Shown: positions 33,290 through 43,189, counted from the stretch's first letter. The stretch: 64,000 nucleotides of DNA from Bacillota bacterium (GCA_017889585.1 JAGFZX010000001.1:62001-126000), one strand, 5' to 3'. Program-made: numbers and translations. The notes: generated by a model from the sequence alone, not told the origin.

Positions 33290-34339
33290 ATGGCAATAAA
33301 ATTAGCGATCAATGGGCTAGGACGCATAGGAAGAATGTGCCTGAGGGCATCATTAGAAAATGAAAATGTTGAAGTTATCGCTATTAATGGTACTACCGAT
33401 GCACAATCTGCTGCTCATCTTTTGAAATATGATTCTATACACGGTAAAATTGATAGTTACATTGAAGCAACGGACAATGAGATTATCATTGATGGTCGTC
33501 ATATTAAGTTTCTTTCTGATCGTAACCCTGCTAACTTGCCTTGGGGCAATCTTGGCGTAGATGTAGTCATTGAATCTACAGGAAAGTTTAATTCTGGTAA
33601 GGAGTGTGAAGTTCATCTAAAAAATGGTGCAAAGAAAGTCATTATTACTGCACCAGCGAAAGATAATATTCCTACCATTGTCATGGGAGTTAACGAATCA
33701 ACTTATATTCCAGAAACTCATCATGTAATATCCAATGCCTCCTGCACCACAAACTGTTTAGCTCCTGTGGCCAAAATAATCCATGATCATTTTGGTATTG
33801 TAAGTGGCCTTATGTCAACGGTCCATGCCTTTACGTCCGACCAGCGCAGCTTAGATAATAGTCATAAAGATCCACGCCGTTCCAGATGTTGTGTCCAATC
33901 TATCGTTCCCACAACAACAGGTGCTGCTAAGGCACTTGGACTTGTTATACCTGAATTAAAGGGAAAACTTAATGGCATTTCGCTACGCGTTCCGGTTGCC
34001 AATGTTTCTCTAACCGATTTAGTCGTAGAACTGGGTCGTGAAGTCACAGCAGAAGAAGTCAATTTAGCTTTGTATAACGCCGCCAATGGATCCATGAAAG
34101 GCATTTTAGAATATTGCGAAGAACCTTTAGTTTCAATTGATTTCCTGCATAACAATCACTCCGCCATAGTTGATGCTCTTTCTACAATGGTTATAGACCA
34201 ACGCAAAGTTAAAATTCTTGCTTGGTATGATAATGAATGGGGCTATTCATGCCGTGTTATCGATCTGGCAGAATACGTAGGACAAAAAATGATAACCGAA
34301 GAAAGTAAATCAGTCCTATCTAAAGCAGTTGGTCATTAA
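33290..34339 (+). CDS. gapA: Glyceraldehyde-3-phosphate dehydrogenase, type I
   Basis: A 349-residue NAD(P)-dependent glycolytic/gluconeogenic enzyme. The Rossmann start INGLGRIGRMCLRA and catalytic Cys in SNASCTTNCLAP (about 155) are intact, with the His in STVHAFTSDQ-like context and the C-terminal WYDNEWGYSCR. The segment after HKDPRR is RSRCCVQS where most members have RARAAAENI-like residues, an unusual double Cys near the S-loop. The ATG at 33290 has GGAGG upstream. The gene is monocistronic between a response regulator and its probable kinase on the opposite strand. Whether it is the main enzyme or a gluconeogenic isoform is unresolved. Confidence 0.95.
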   Translation: MAIKLAINGLGRIGRMCLRASLENENVEVIAINGTTDAQSAAHLLKYDSIHGKIDSYIEATDNEIIIDGRHIKFLSDRNPANLPWGNLGVDVVIESTGKFNSGKECEVHLKNGAKKVIITAPAKDNIPTIVMGVNESTYIPETHHVISNASCTTNCLAPVAKIIHDHFGIVSGLMSTVHAFTSDQRSLDNSHKDPRRSRCCVQSIVPTTTGAAKALGLVIPELKGKLNGISLRVPVANVSLTDLVVELGREVTAEEVNLALYNAANGSMKGILEYCEEPLVSIDFLHNNHSAIVDALSTMVIDQRKVKILAWYDNEWGYSCRVIDLAEYVGQKMITEESKSVLSKAVGH

Positions 34340-34360
34340 AATTCATTCAACAATACATAT

Positions 34361-34396
34361 AAAACCACTATTTGTCTTCAAATAGTGGTTTTTTTA
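34361..34396 (+). terminator. Intrinsic terminator of gapA
   Basis: AAAACCACTATTTG and CAAATAGTGGTTTT form a 14-bp stem with a 4-nt loop, ending in T7. It also lies downstream of the convergent regulator gene. Confidence 0.9.
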
Positions 34397-34436
34397 TTGC
34401 TGGATCTTCATATATGCCACAATGCTCTCAATATGC

Positions 34437-35114
34437 CTACTTCTCCTTCAGCATAAAGCCCGCTCCACGCACTGTCTGAATTAAGAGATCCAGACCATAG
34501 GGCAACATTTTCTTACGAAGATAATGAATATATAAATCAACAATACCAATCCCTGTCTCTGATTCGAAGCCCCAAATGCGATCAAAAACCTGTTCTCTAC
34601 TCAAAATTCGTTCCTGATTTAAAATAAGATATTCTAGTAGTTCATACTCTTTACTTGTTAACTGCAAAGGCTGATCCCCTACAAAACCATCTTTCAACTT
34701 AGGATTTACGGTTATATTGCCATAACAAAGTTCCCCTTCTTTGCTGCCCCTTCCCGTACGCCTTAATAACGCTTTCACTCTTACTAGTAGTTCTGGCACA
34801 GCAAAGGGTTTTACCAAGTAATCATCTGCACCGCTATTGAATCCAGTTACCTTATCTTCCACACTATCTTTGGCAGTTAGCAGCAGAATTGGTACAGTGT
34901 TTCCCTTAGCTCGTATACGCTTCACAATTTCTAAACCGTTTATCTCTGGCAGCATGATATCAAGAATGAGTAAATCATGGGTACCTTGTTCTGCCAAATA
35001 TAATCCTTCATCACCAGTTCCAGCTTCCTCAATTAGATACTCACCTTCCTTGAGTACAGTCACAACAGCCTCCCGCAGCATTTGATCATCTTCCACCACT
35101 AAAATTCTCACCAT
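34437..35114 (-). CDS. OmpR/PhoB-family response regulator, paralogue of 1371-2051
   Basis: A 225-residue regulator. The receiver domain has VVEDDQ, Asp in LILDIMLPEING and Lys in LTAKDSVEDKV; the winged helix has LTSKEYELLEYLILN and IQTVRGAGFML. It is very similar to the regulator at 1371-2051, pointing to duplication of a two-gene system. Its likely kinase lies at 31735-33006, beyond gapA. The start has GGGGG 5 nt upstream. No CTTAAG repeat like that of the first system was found upstream. Confidence 0.95.
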   Translation of the reverse strand: MVRILVVEDDQMLREAVVTVLKEGEYLIEEAGTGDEGLYLAEQGTHDLLILDIMLPEINGLEIVKRIRAKGNTVPILLLTAKDSVEDKVTGFNSGADDYLVKPFAVPELLVRVKALLRRTGRGSKEGELCYGNITVNPKLKDGFVGDQPLQLTSKEYELLEYLILNQERILSREQVFDRIWGFESETGIGIVDLYIHYLRKKMLPYGLDLLIQTVRGAGFMLKEK

Positions 35115-35170
35115 TGTGCCCCCTTCCGTCTCAATAGTAGCTTATCCAAGTATCAGCCTACTCATTTACG

Positions 35171-35200
35171 ACTCCGTAAGAAAAACGCTACGTGTCCTTT
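35171..35200. repeat. Short module AAGAAAAACGCTA...GTCCTTT, copy 2
   Basis: ACTCCGTAAGAAAAACGCTA, then CGTGTCCTTT. It matches 14961-14990 and shares GAxTCCGTAAGAAAA with the 3' end of the larger dispersed repeat. It lies between the regulator gene and the SGNH hydrolase gene. Confidence 0.55.
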
Positions 35201-35224
35201 GAAATAAATATAGATACGAAATTT

Positions 35225-35297
35225 TTAAGCGTAGAGAATACAGAGAAAAGATTGTTATTATAAACCCTCTGCGTCCTCTGCGCCTCTGCGGTTCGTA
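35225..35297. repeat. CTCTGCG-type intergenic repeat
   Basis: Contains CTCTGCGTCCTCTGCG followed by CCTCTGCGGTTCG, a tandem CTCTGCG motif seen in intergenic repeats of many bacteria. The upstream part is AT-rich. No coding sequence fits it convincingly. Confidence 0.5.
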
Positions 35298-35319
35298 AAA
35301 CTTATAAATTATGGTTCCA

Positions 35320-35363
35320 CAAAAAAGTAGCCCTACAATCCGTTTTACGGTTGCAGAGCTACC
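35320..35363 (-). terminator. Terminator of the SGNH hydrolase gene
   Basis: On the minus strand GTAGC and GCTAC enclose a second stem CCGT/ACGG, and TTTTTT follows immediately. It lies just after the stop at 35368. Confidence 0.75.
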
Positions 35364-35367
35364 GGCA

Positions 35368-36606
35368 CTAAAACTTATGTGTTTGTAAAAAGGCATTGAT
35401 CGAGCGTGCCATAATCTTCTTCCCGGAAATATCAGGATGAAGTCCATCTTCAGCATACTCTACAGGTAAAAAACCCTTTTCATCAACTAACAATGAATAG
35501 ATTTCTATGGCATTTGGTTGATTTCTAATAAAATCATTTACTTTTCCTAATTCAATCTGCCAATTATCGGCAGTTGTCTGATTAAAAACCCGCTCTATTC
35601 GTTCTGGATTCACAGGAGGTAACGTCAAAAAAATAGGCGTTATCCCATTTTGTTCACACTTGTCCTTAATTGTCTGCAAAGAGGCAATCACACTTTCCCC
35701 TGTTGCGCCACCTCTAATACTGTTGCTTCCTCCTAAGATAAACATATACTTAGGCTTAAAGGGAAGCACATCATTTTCAAAACGCTCAACCATCATTTCA
35801 ATTGTGTCGCCACTTTTACCTAAATTCTTCACAGGAAAGGGTAAATAAGAAACATACTCAAACCGTTCATCAGAAGGCGGATTGGAAATGGCTCCGCCAC
35901 CATGAGTAATACTATCACCGAAAACTGCCCATTTGTAGCTATCTGTTTTCACACTAAAAGAAATAGCATCAGAATAGGTTCCAATCGGTGTATTTTCTGC
36001 ATCCAATGCCCTCACACGCCAATAATACTTGCCTTCCTCAATATAAGCATGGGTATCATAACAGTCAAATCCACCTTCCACTGCATAGGAACGTATTCGA
36101 TACTTAGAAGGCTCCAGACCATTAGGGTTTTCTGGCAGACGATTAGTGATTTCAACCTCATACCCCGCAGCCCCCAATACTGGTATCCATGAATACACAG
36201 GATACAAGGGAGCAGGATGATTCTTCTTCAAAGAAACTGTTGTTGTTGGTTTCTCCGGATTGATAACCCCTTTACTGAGGGCAACTCCACGGGAAAAATC
36301 AGCGATAGGTTTTTTATCCAAATCTAAAGGGCGAACCCGAAAATATAATTTATTCAATTCTTGTTCATTAAACAACGATAAATCGAGTTCCACTCCTGGC
36401 GTAAAAATTTGTGTAGCTCTATAAACTATTTGTTCAGGCGAGGCTGTTTTTTTACTTTTAAACGGCGTTGTCCCAATTTCCAGCTCATACATAACAGCAT
36501 CTTCTGCATTTTTCCACATTAGCTGTATTTTACCGTCTTGAGCATATCCAGTCCCATTCATAATAAACAGAACTCCAATCATAACTATTATCTGTAGTAT
36601 TTTCAA
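35368..36606 (-). CDS. Exported SGNH/GDSL hydrolase with N-terminal Fn3-like domains
   Basis: A 412-residue exported esterase/lipase-fold protein. A signal peptide (about 1-22, ending GTGYAQ) is followed by two fibronectin III-like modules (about 25-100 and 110-205, each with a KYYWRVRAL-like strand). The SGNH domain (about 215-405) has GDSITHGG (catalytic Ser), GKSGDTIEM (oxyanion Gly), LGGSNSIRGG (Asn) and the C-terminal DGLHPDISG (Asp/His). The likely substrate is an acetylated glycan or lipid at the cell surface. The TTG at 36606 has GAGGGAG 8 nt upstream. Confidence 0.88.
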   Translation of the reverse strand: MKILQIIVMIGVLFIMNGTGYAQDGKIQLMWKNAEDAVMYELEIGTTPFKSKKTASPEQIVYRATQIFTPGVELDLSLFNEQELNKLYFRVRPLDLDKKPIADFSRGVALSKGVINPEKPTTTVSLKKNHPAPLYPVYSWIPVLGAAGYEVEITNRLPENPNGLEPSKYRIRSYAVEGGFDCYDTHAYIEEGKYYWRVRALDAENTPIGTYSDAISFSVKTDSYKWAVFGDSITHGGGAISNPPSDERFEYVSYLPFPVKNLGKSGDTIEMMVERFENDVLPFKPKYMFILGGSNSIRGGATGESVIASLQTIKDKCEQNGITPIFLTLPPVNPERIERVFNQTTADNWQIELGKVNDFIRNQPNAIEIYSLLVDEKGFLPVEYAEDGLHPDISGKKIMARSINAFLQTHKF

Positions 36607-36783
36607 TGATGTTACTCCCTCTATCTTTTTTAGGAAATTATACCATACTTTTCGCAAATAAATAAGTATTGCCACAAGCAATTTACTTATGACAATACTC
36701 AGAGAACGTTGAGAGTCCTATTAAATCGCAAAGGCGCAAAATACGCATACGAAATAAAACAATAATATTACCTTTGCAGTTAA

Positions 36784-37101
36784 TTATTTTTCTTCATATG
36801 AACAACAGTAATCACAGACTATCTTCACCTGCAGCTTAAAACGGGAATTAGCAGGAATTTGGAAACTATTTCCATTTTTATAAATTTGCCATGAATTTTG
36901 ACCCGGTAGCATTACTTCCATCTCACCTGCTAAAATTTCCATCACTTCAGCAGCATCGGTACCAAATTCGTAATCGCCGGGCAACATGATTCCAAGTGTC
37001 TTCTTGCTACCATCAGCAAATAATACCGTACGACTGGTCACCTTACCATCAAAATATACATTAGCATTTTTTACTACGGATACATTATCAAATTGTCCCA
37101 T
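36784..37101 (-). CDS. ppnP: Pyrimidine/purine nucleoside phosphorylase PpnP
   Basis: A 105-residue cupin-fold enzyme that phosphorolyses diverse nucleosides. The DUF1255 pattern is complete: [52 protein letters not shown] and [12 protein letters not shown]. The length is exactly typical. ATG 37101 is used with GGAGG upstream; a longer frame from 37137 has no site. It may salvage purine/pyrimidine bases, which suits the nearby purine-catabolic region, but there is no operon link. Confidence 0.93.
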   Translation of the reverse strand: MGQFDNVSVVKNANVYFDGKVTSRTVLFADGSKKTLGIMLPGDYEFGTDAAEVMEILAGEMEVMLPGQNSWQIYKNGNSFQIPANSRFKLQVKIVCDYCCSYEEK

Positions 37102-37413
37102 CAGATATCCCTCCATACTATTATTAAGAAACCTCAAATTCGTCTAAATTCAGCACCTCAATATGAATAGCGTTATTGAGCAATGCATATATCTCCCATT
37201 TTATCATCTTGACATTAAACTGCAATAGTAACAGTGAAAAATGATAAAAAACAGCAAGCTATAGAAATGCCCGTTCTGGTACGAAATTTTCACCAAGTCA
37301 AAAAAAATGTTTCCCTTTAATAAATGCTGTGACATTCTCTTTACCTCGATTTATAGGTTTAGGTAATGATTTATATCACGACTTTATTATTTGCATCAGA
37401 ACTTGTATGTCTA
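37102..37413. other. Gene-free stretch, nothing recognised
   Basis: 312 bp between the nucleoside phosphorylase and the chemoreceptor. It is AT-rich with no convincing hairpin or repeat. It presumably contains the ppnP promoter. Confidence 0.4.
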
Positions 37414-39402
37414 CTACAATTTAAACTTACACACTTCGTCTTGAAGATCCTGAGCCGCTTGCAACAGCGACTGACTAGCAGAATCGATCTCTTCCATCGA
37501 TGCTGACTGTTCTTCGGTTGCTGCTGATACTGTCTCCGCTTCTGCTGATACCGTTCTACTCATTTTATCAATCCTATTCATTGCTACTACAATATGCTGA
37601 CTACTGCTAGACATCTGTTCTGTAGAAGCAGAAAAAGCCTTCACTTGCTCCAACACCTCAGTGACTAATACAACAATCTCTCGGAATGCTTGTCCCGCAA
37701 CGTCAACTATCTCTGCGCCCACATTAACTTCGTGGGTACCATCATTCATCGTTATTACCGCTTTATCGGTATCTTCTTGAATTTCTGTAATCAAAGTAGC
37801 AATTTGTCTGGCTGCCTGATGAGATTGCTCAGCAAGTTTTCTTACCTCATCAGCTACTACGGCAAAACCTCTGCCTTGTTCACCGGCACGAGCTGCTTCA
37901 ATGGCAGCATTGAGAGCAAGTAGATTTGTTTGCCCTGCAATACCAGCAATGGTATCAACAATCTGACCAATCTCCTTAGAACGATCACCTAATTTTCCAA
38001 CTACTTGTGCGGAAGTATTCACCGTCTGTTCAATCTGGGCCATCTGGCTTACCGCTTTATCAATCGCTTTACTACCATCCATAGCCTTCGCAGTAGTCTT
38101 AGCCGATTGTTCAACTACTTGTTTTGCAGTAGCTGCAACTTGCTGGATGCTAGTGAACATTTTTTGCATTGTTGAGGAGGTATCACTAATCTCACCCAAT
38201 TGTACTTCCACACTATGAGCAACATCCGCAATAGATCCTGCTACTTGGGTAGCCGCTTGCGCTGACTCATGAGCACTGGCAGACAGCTGTTCACTTGATG
38301 CCGAAAGTTGTTCGCCTGTTTGCCGCATTTGTTGAAGGAATTTGCGCAGTGAATTACTCATATTATTAAAACTCGTACTTAACTGCCCAAGCTCATCATA
38401 AGTAACGACTGGAATGGTCATCCTTAAATCACCATTACTAATCTGTTCTGATGCTTCAACTAGTCCTTGTAGTGGCCTTGTAATCGATAACGTAACGAAA
38501 TATGTAATGATTCCCCCGATTATAAGGAATAATAATACTATACTTAACGTCGTTATTAAAATTGGCTTTGCTGCTGCGACAATTTCAGCCTCAAGCATAG
38601 TACCGCCAATGAGCCACCCCGTATGTTCATTGGTTATAAGAACGGCCAGTTTCTTTTGCCCTTCAGATTCATACCACATGATGCCATTTTTCTGTTTCAT
38701 CATTTGCTCAAAAATAGGTCCCTCCGCTTTAGAACCTGGCTTTAGTGTAGGATGAATTAAAATATTACCATTTTTATCCAATATGTAAGCATAACCCTCT
38801 TTACCAATCTTAATTTCATTGGCAATTTTCGTTAATTCTTGTAATGAAAGACTTATAGAAACTACACCATGTCCATCACTTACAGTCTGGGATACTGTAA
38901 CTACGACCTGACCACTATTCGTAGAAATATAAGGATTAATAACTGTAGGTTTACCTTTATTCTCTGATGCCATTATGTACCATGGGCGTTTTCTAGGATC
39001 ATAGCCCGGCGCATTAACGGCGGTTACTGGGGAGTTCATATATACACCTTTATCTGTACCAGCAGCCGCAAGTTCTACGTCAGTATGTGTTGCTTTATAA
39101 GAATCAAGTATCGTCCTAGCTAATGGATCTTCATCTCCTTGTACTGAACCCACTCCTCCAAGAGCTATTCTGCTAGCCATAAAGTCCACATTCTTCTGCG
39201 TACCTGTAATGACTTGGTTCAGCGTATGATTCAGCATGACTACACTTGCATTTGCATTTTCCACCATATTTTCTTCAACTTTATTGTATGCTGTCTTATA
39301 AGAAAACCACCCAATACACAAGCTAGGAATCAATAGAATTGTAGCAAACGCCAGGATTAATTTTTGTTTGATACCAAAAGTAATTTTCTGTGAATTGAAC
39401 AT
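37414..39402 (-). CDS. Methyl-accepting chemotaxis protein with dCache sensor
   Basis: A 662-residue inner-membrane chemoreceptor. The first helix (about 13-35) and second (about 280-302) flank a periplasmic double-Cache domain of about 240 residues ([17 protein letters not shown] and [16 protein letters not shown] motifs). HAMP (about 303-355) and a signalling domain follow, with the hairpin tip [20 protein letters not shown] and [21 protein letters not shown]-rich methylation regions flank the tip. dCache domains usually bind amino acids, carboxylates or purine derivatives. The gene lies next to the ureide operon, so purine-derivative sensing is a possibility, not shown. Confidence 0.95.
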   Translation of the reverse strand: MFNSQKITFGIKQKLILAFATILLIPSLCIGWFSYKTAYNKVEENMVENANASVVMLNHTLNQVITGTQKNVDFMASRIALGGVGSVQGDEDPLARTILDSYKATHTDVELAAAGTDKGVYMNSPVTAVNAPGYDPRKRPWYIMASENKGKPTVINPYISTNSGQVVVTVSQTVSDGHGVVSISLSLQELTKIANEIKIGKEGYAYILDKNGNILIHPTLKPGSKAEGPIFEQMMKQKNGIMWYESEGQKKLAVLITNEHTGWLIGGTMLEAEIVAAAKPILITTLSIVLLFLIIGGIITYFVTLSITRPLQGLVEASEQISNGDLRMTIPVVTYDELGQLSTSFNNMSNSLRKFLQQMRQTGEQLSASSEQLSASAHESAQAATQVAGSIADVAHSVEVQLGEISDTSSTMQKMFTSIQQVAATAKQVVEQSAKTTAKAMDGSKAIDKAVSQMAQIEQTVNTSAQVVGKLGDRSKEIGQIVDTIAGIAGQTNLLALNAAIEAARAGEQGRGFAVVADEVRKLAEQSHQAARQIATLITEIQEDTDKAVITMNDGTHEVNVGAEIVDVAGQAFREIVVLVTEVLEQVKAFSASTEQMSSSSQHIVVAMNRIDKMSRTVSAEAETVSAATEEQSASMEEIDSASQSLLQAAQDLQDEVCKFKL

Positions 39403-39581
39403 CTTTTTCCCCCTTAAGTTCTAAATATTTTTAGACATGTTCAATTTATTTGAGTTTTTCAATGTAATCTTCTTCATCACTAGAAACTTTTCCAGCCATA
39501 AGTCCGCTGAAATTGTGGTATTACTACTGTTTTGCTGATTTCCTTGCGCTATTACAAAAAGTGGGTTTCCAAATGTACTAT

Positions 39582-39630
39582 AAAAAGGGGCCGTAGATAG
39601 TTTGCTTCGAAATTTTCCACAGCCCCTTTC
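39582..39630 (-). terminator. Terminator of the ureide/nfn operon
   Basis: On the minus strand GAAAGGGGC pairs with GCCCCTTTT around a loop of about 30 nt, followed by TATAG. It lies about 40 nt beyond the nfnB stop at 39669. Confidence 0.7.
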
Positions 39631-39668
39631 ATATAATTATCCAAAATGTAATGTATGCTTTAGTAATG

Positions 39669-41075
39669 CTACCTATCTATCTTCTCTTGCAAATACTTAT
39701 CAATCGCCACTGCAGCTTTCTTTCCTGCTCCCATAGCTAGGATAACCGTCGCAGCACCTGTCACAATATCACCACCAGCGAATACGCCTGGCTTACTCGT
39801 AGCTCCGGTTTCTGCATCAGCATTAATATTGCCTTTACGATTTGTTTCAAGCCCTTTCGTCGTAGATTGTACCAACGGATTTGGACCTTGACCAATGGCG
39901 ATAATTATAGTATCTACATCCAGTACAAATTCAGAATTAGGTACTTCTATGGGACGACGGCGACCAGAAGCGTCTGGTTCACCAAGTTCCATCCGAACAC
40001 ATTGCAGACCAGTTACCCAGCCATCTTTATTGCCCAGTACGGCTGTAGGAGCCGTCAACAATTGAAAATCAATGCCTTCTTCTTTGGCATGGTGAACTTC
40101 TTCCAGTCTAGCTGGCAGTTCTTTTTCTGAACGGCGATATACAATAGAAACATGCTCTGCGCCCAAACGCAAGGCTGTTCTGGCGCCATCCATTGCCACA
40201 TTACCGCCGCCGACTACTGCTACTCGTTTCCCAACATGAATGGGGGTACCGCTTTGAGGAAAACGATAGGCTTTCATTAAGTTACAGCGAGTCAAGAATT
40301 CATTGGCAGAATATACTCCATTCAGGTTTTCACCAGGTACATCCATGAAATAAGGAAGGCCAGCTCCTGTACCAATGAATACAGCATCAAATCCTTCTTC
40401 TTCTAGAAGTTCATCAATGGTAAAGGTACTGCCAATTACAGCATTTACAATCACTTCTACGCCAAGTTTGCGCAAATTATTAATTTCTGCCTGCACCACT
40501 TCATCTTTAGGCAAACGGAACTCTGGAATACCATACATGAGTACCCCGCCAGGTAAATGAAGTGCTTCAAATACAGTAACTTTATAACCCATCTTTGCCA
40601 AATCTCCAGCAGCACTCAGTCCAGCTGGGCCGGAGCCAACAATGGCTACTTTTTGCGCATCCGTGGCATACTCCAATGAAGTAACGGTTTCCCCTTTGAT
40701 TCGTGCATAGTCTGCAGCATAACGCTCTAGACGGCCAATGGCAACAGATTCACCTTTTTTTGCGAGTACACAATATTTCTCACACTGTTCTTCTTGAGGG
40801 CATACTCTGCCGCATACTGCGGGCAGACCGTTTGCTTCCTTTATTTTAGCAATGGAAGCATCCATATCTCCTTCTTTTATGTGCTTAATAAAAGCAGGAA
40901 TATCAATTTCTACTGGGCATCCCTTACGACAAGGCGCTGTTTTACACTGTAGGCAGCGCTCTGCTTCGGACTGAGCCAATTCCTCGGTGTAACCAAGGGT
41001 TACTTCTGCAAAATTTTTAGCCCGCACCTTAGGGTCCTGCTCAGGCATGGCATGTCTTTTTAGTGAGAGTGACAT
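39669..41075 (-). CDS. nfnB: NfnB, large subunit of electron-bifurcating ferredoxin:NADP oxidoreductase
   Basis: A 468-residue flavoprotein. The N-terminal domain has Fe-S cysteines (CLQCKTAPCRKGCP and CGRVCPQEEQCEKYC). FAD- and NADP-binding Rossmann motifs are IVGSGPAGLSAAGDLA and VAVVGGGNVAMDGARTAL, with the C-terminal AGGDIVTGAATVILA. This is the glutamate synthase small-subunit fold. With NfnA it couples NADH, ferredoxin and NADPH by flavin-based bifurcation. ATG 41075 (GGGGGG 6 nt upstream) overlaps the nfnA stop by 16 bp, so the two are coupled. A stand-alone GltD is unlikely because NfnA is adjacent. Confidence 0.93.
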   Translation of the reverse strand: MSLSLKRHAMPEQDPKVRAKNFAEVTLGYTEELAQSEAERCLQCKTAPCRKGCPVEIDIPAFIKHIKEGDMDASIAKIKEANGLPAVCGRVCPQEEQCEKYCVLAKKGESVAIGRLERYAADYARIKGETVTSLEYATDAQKVAIVGSGPAGLSAAGDLAKMGYKVTVFEALHLPGGVLMYGIPEFRLPKDEVVQAEINNLRKLGVEVIVNAVIGSTFTIDELLEEEGFDAVFIGTGAGLPYFMDVPGENLNGVYSANEFLTRCNLMKAYRFPQSGTPIHVGKRVAVVGGGNVAMDGARTALRLGAEHVSIVYRRSEKELPARLEEVHHAKEEGIDFQLLTAPTAVLGNKDGWVTGLQCVRMELGEPDASGRRRPIEVPNSEFVLDVDTIIIAIGQGPNPLVQSTTKGLETNRKGNINADAETGATSKPGVFAGGDIVTGAATVILAMGAGKKAAVAIDKYLQEKIDR

Positions 41076-41908
41076 TTGCATCCCCCCTTACCAGCTACAT
41101 GGTCACTATGTTGCTTTTCATGTGCCTTATACATCCGCTGGCGAGCCATTAATAGATCAAAATCCACTTTATGCCCATCAAATTCCGGACCATCTACACA
41201 GGCAAATTTATTTTCATTGCCAATCGATACACGACAACCGCCGCACATGCCTGTTCCATCTACCATGATAGGGTTAAGGCTCACCACGGTAGGAACGCCG
41301 TAGGGGCGTGTTGTTTCGGCGACAAATTTCATCATAATAACAGGTCCAATAGCCACAACTAGGCTTATGGTTTTATCAGAATCCAAGAGTTCCTTGAGAG
41401 GCTGGGTAACCAAGGCTTTTAACCCTTTTGAACCATCATCTGTGGTGATAATAAGTTCATCACTAACTGCTGCCATTTCTTGCTCATAAATTAGTATATC
41501 TTCAGTGCGAGCACCAATAATAGAAATCACTTCATTGCCTGCTTCCTTCATACCACGAGCAATAGGATATACAGGTGCAATACCGATACCACCGCCGACA
41601 CAGACAACAGTGCCTATTTTTTCGATATGGGTTGCTTTACCAAGAGGTCCCACTAAATCTAGCAGAGCATCCCCTTCCTTTAGAAAACCCAATTCTACTG
41701 TGGATGCGCCTACCTCTTGGAAAATCAATGTAATGGTACCCTTTTCCCGATTAAAATCAGCAATTGTCAGCGGAATACGTTCTCCATCTTCATTAATACG
41801 CAAAATAACAAATTGTCCTGGTTTAGCCTTTTTAGCAATCAGTGGTGCCTCTACCTCAAAAAGCTTAACACTAGGCGCCAGTTGTTTTTTTACAAGAATT
41901 TTATACAT
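41060..41908 (-). CDS. nfnA: NfnA, small subunit of electron-bifurcating ferredoxin:NADP oxidoreductase
   Basis: A 282-residue ferredoxin-NADP reductase-type protein. FAD-binding RINEDGERIPLTIADFN, NAD-binding VGGGIGIAPVYPIARGM and the C-terminal [2Fe-2S] ligands in MCGGCRV and FACVDGPEF are present. The HSDHVAGKGGCKCHSH tail is unusual and Cys/His-rich. It follows pucG by 30 bp on the same strand. ATG 41908 has AGGAGG just upstream. The pair resembles sulfide dehydrogenase/dihydroorotate electron-transfer subunits too, but the NfnAB order is clear. Confidence 0.93.
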   Translation of the reverse strand: MYKILVKKQLAPSVKLFEVEAPLIAKKAKPGQFVILRINEDGERIPLTIADFNREKGTITLIFQEVGASTVELGFLKEGDALLDLVGPLGKATHIEKIGTVVCVGGGIGIAPVYPIARGMKEAGNEVISIIGARTEDILIYEQEMAAVSDELIITTDDGSKGLKALVTQPLKELLDSDKTISLVVAIGPVIMMKFVAETTRPYGVPTVVSLNPIMVDGTGMCGGCRVSIGNENKFACVDGPEFDGHKVDFDLLMARQRMYKAHEKQHSDHVAGKGGCKCHSH

Positions 41909-41938
41909 AAGGAGCCTCCTCATAATTGTTTTATATGA

Positions 41939-43165
41939 TTATTCTTCATTTTGGTAGACATCTAAAGCAGCTTGAACCGCTTCTCCAGCACATACCTTTG
42001 CTTTATGGCGAATCAGTACGGCTTCCAATGCTCCTAACACATGAAGAACATTTTTCTTTCTGCAACTGTAACCCATAGAACCTATTCTCCAAATTTTCCC
42101 CTTCAAAGGACCAAAGGAACTAGCAATTTCAATTTGAAAATCTTGCAGCAGCATACGACGAACTGATTCACCATCGATTCCATCTGGTATCGTGATGGAT
42201 GTCACTACAGGAAGTTTGCAATGCGGATCACCATAAATCTTCAGGCCCATAGCCTGAATACCTCGAACCAGCGCTTTTTCATGTAATTTATGCCTAGCGA
42301 ATCTCGCTTCAAGCCCTTCCTCTAATACGATACGTAATCCCTCACGCAGCGCATACAGCATCGAGGTAGCTTCTGTATGATGATTAAGCCTCACTGGACT
42401 CCAATAATCCATCAACTGAGCAAGATCAAAATAATTGCTACGAATCATTCTGACTTGTTTTTTATTCTGTTCACTGGGATCAACTAAACCTCTTTCGACC
42501 TTCTTACGTTCTAGTACTACTGCTTCTATTCTGGAATTAAAAGTAATCGGTGCCATGCCAGAAGGAACAGATAAACATTTTTGGGTTCCACCAATGGCAG
42601 CATCAATTTTCCATTCATCAACCTCTACGGCTGTTCCGCCAATGGTAGCAACTGCATCAACTACGAATAAAATATCTAATTCGCGGCATGCTTCACCGAT
42701 TTCTTTTAATGGTTGCATGCACCCTGTTGAAGTTTCCCCGTGAACCATGGCCACAATTTTGGGTTTAACTCTCCGTATTTCTTGAATCACCACTTGGGGA
42801 TCAAAGACCTGCCCCCAATCAGTTTCAATAGTAGCAACATCAGCGCCATAACGCTCAGCAATTTCCATAAGCAAATGACCGAAACGACCATAAACCGGAA
42901 TTAGCACACGATCTCCAGGTTCAATGATGCTGGAAAGAACGGCTTCGATACCAGCCCGTGAAGTACCATCAATAGGAAAAGCCCATTGATTTTTAGTCTG
43001 AAAAACCCTTCTAAGCATTTCCATGGTTTGATTCATAATTTCGGTAAACTCTGGATCAAATTGTCCCAATATGGGAGTGCACATGGCTCTGAGCACTCTC
43101 GGCTCAACCTCAACAGGACCTGGCGTCATTAGGGTACATACTGAAGTATTTAACTCTTTATACAT
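41939..43165 (-). CDS. pucG: PucG-like (S)-ureidoglycine:glyoxylate aminotransferase
   Basis: A 408-residue PLP aminotransferase of the alanine-glyoxylate class. TPGPVEVEPRVL opens the N-terminus, DGTSRAGIEAVLSS and VHGETSTGCMQPLKEIG are in the active site, and GGTQKCLSVPSGMAP holds the PLP Lys. PucG transfers the amino group of ureidoglycine to glyoxylate, giving oxalurate (N-carbamoyl-2-oxoglycine) and glycine. It is placed between carbamate kinase and NfnAB. Alanine or serine-glyoxylate transaminase activity cannot be excluded on sequence alone; context favours ureidoglycine. Confidence 0.87.
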   Translation of the reverse strand: MYKELNTSVCTLMTPGPVEVEPRVLRAMCTPILGQFDPEFTEIMNQTMEMLRRVFQTKNQWAFPIDGTSRAGIEAVLSSIIEPGDRVLIPVYGRFGHLLMEIAERYGADVATIETDWGQVFDPQVVIQEIRRVKPKIVAMVHGETSTGCMQPLKEIGEACRELDILFVVDAVATIGGTAVEVDEWKIDAAIGGTQKCLSVPSGMAPITFNSRIEAVVLERKKVERGLVDPSEQNKKQVRMIRSNYFDLAQLMDYWSPVRLNHHTEATSMLYALREGLRIVLEEGLEARFARHKLHEKALVRGIQAMGLKIYGDPHCKLPVVTSITIPDGIDGESVRRMLLQDFQIEIASSFGPLKGKIWRIGSMGYSCRKKNVLHVLGALEAVLIRHKAKVCAGEAVQAALDVYQNEE

Positions 43166-43189
43166 CCAAATTTATCTCCTTTTGATAAT

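Noticed and set aside
35166-35456. 96-codon minus-strand frame across the repeats near 35.2 kb
   Set aside because: It spans the CTCTGCG repeat, a terminator and the end of the SGNH gene in another frame; no ribosome site.
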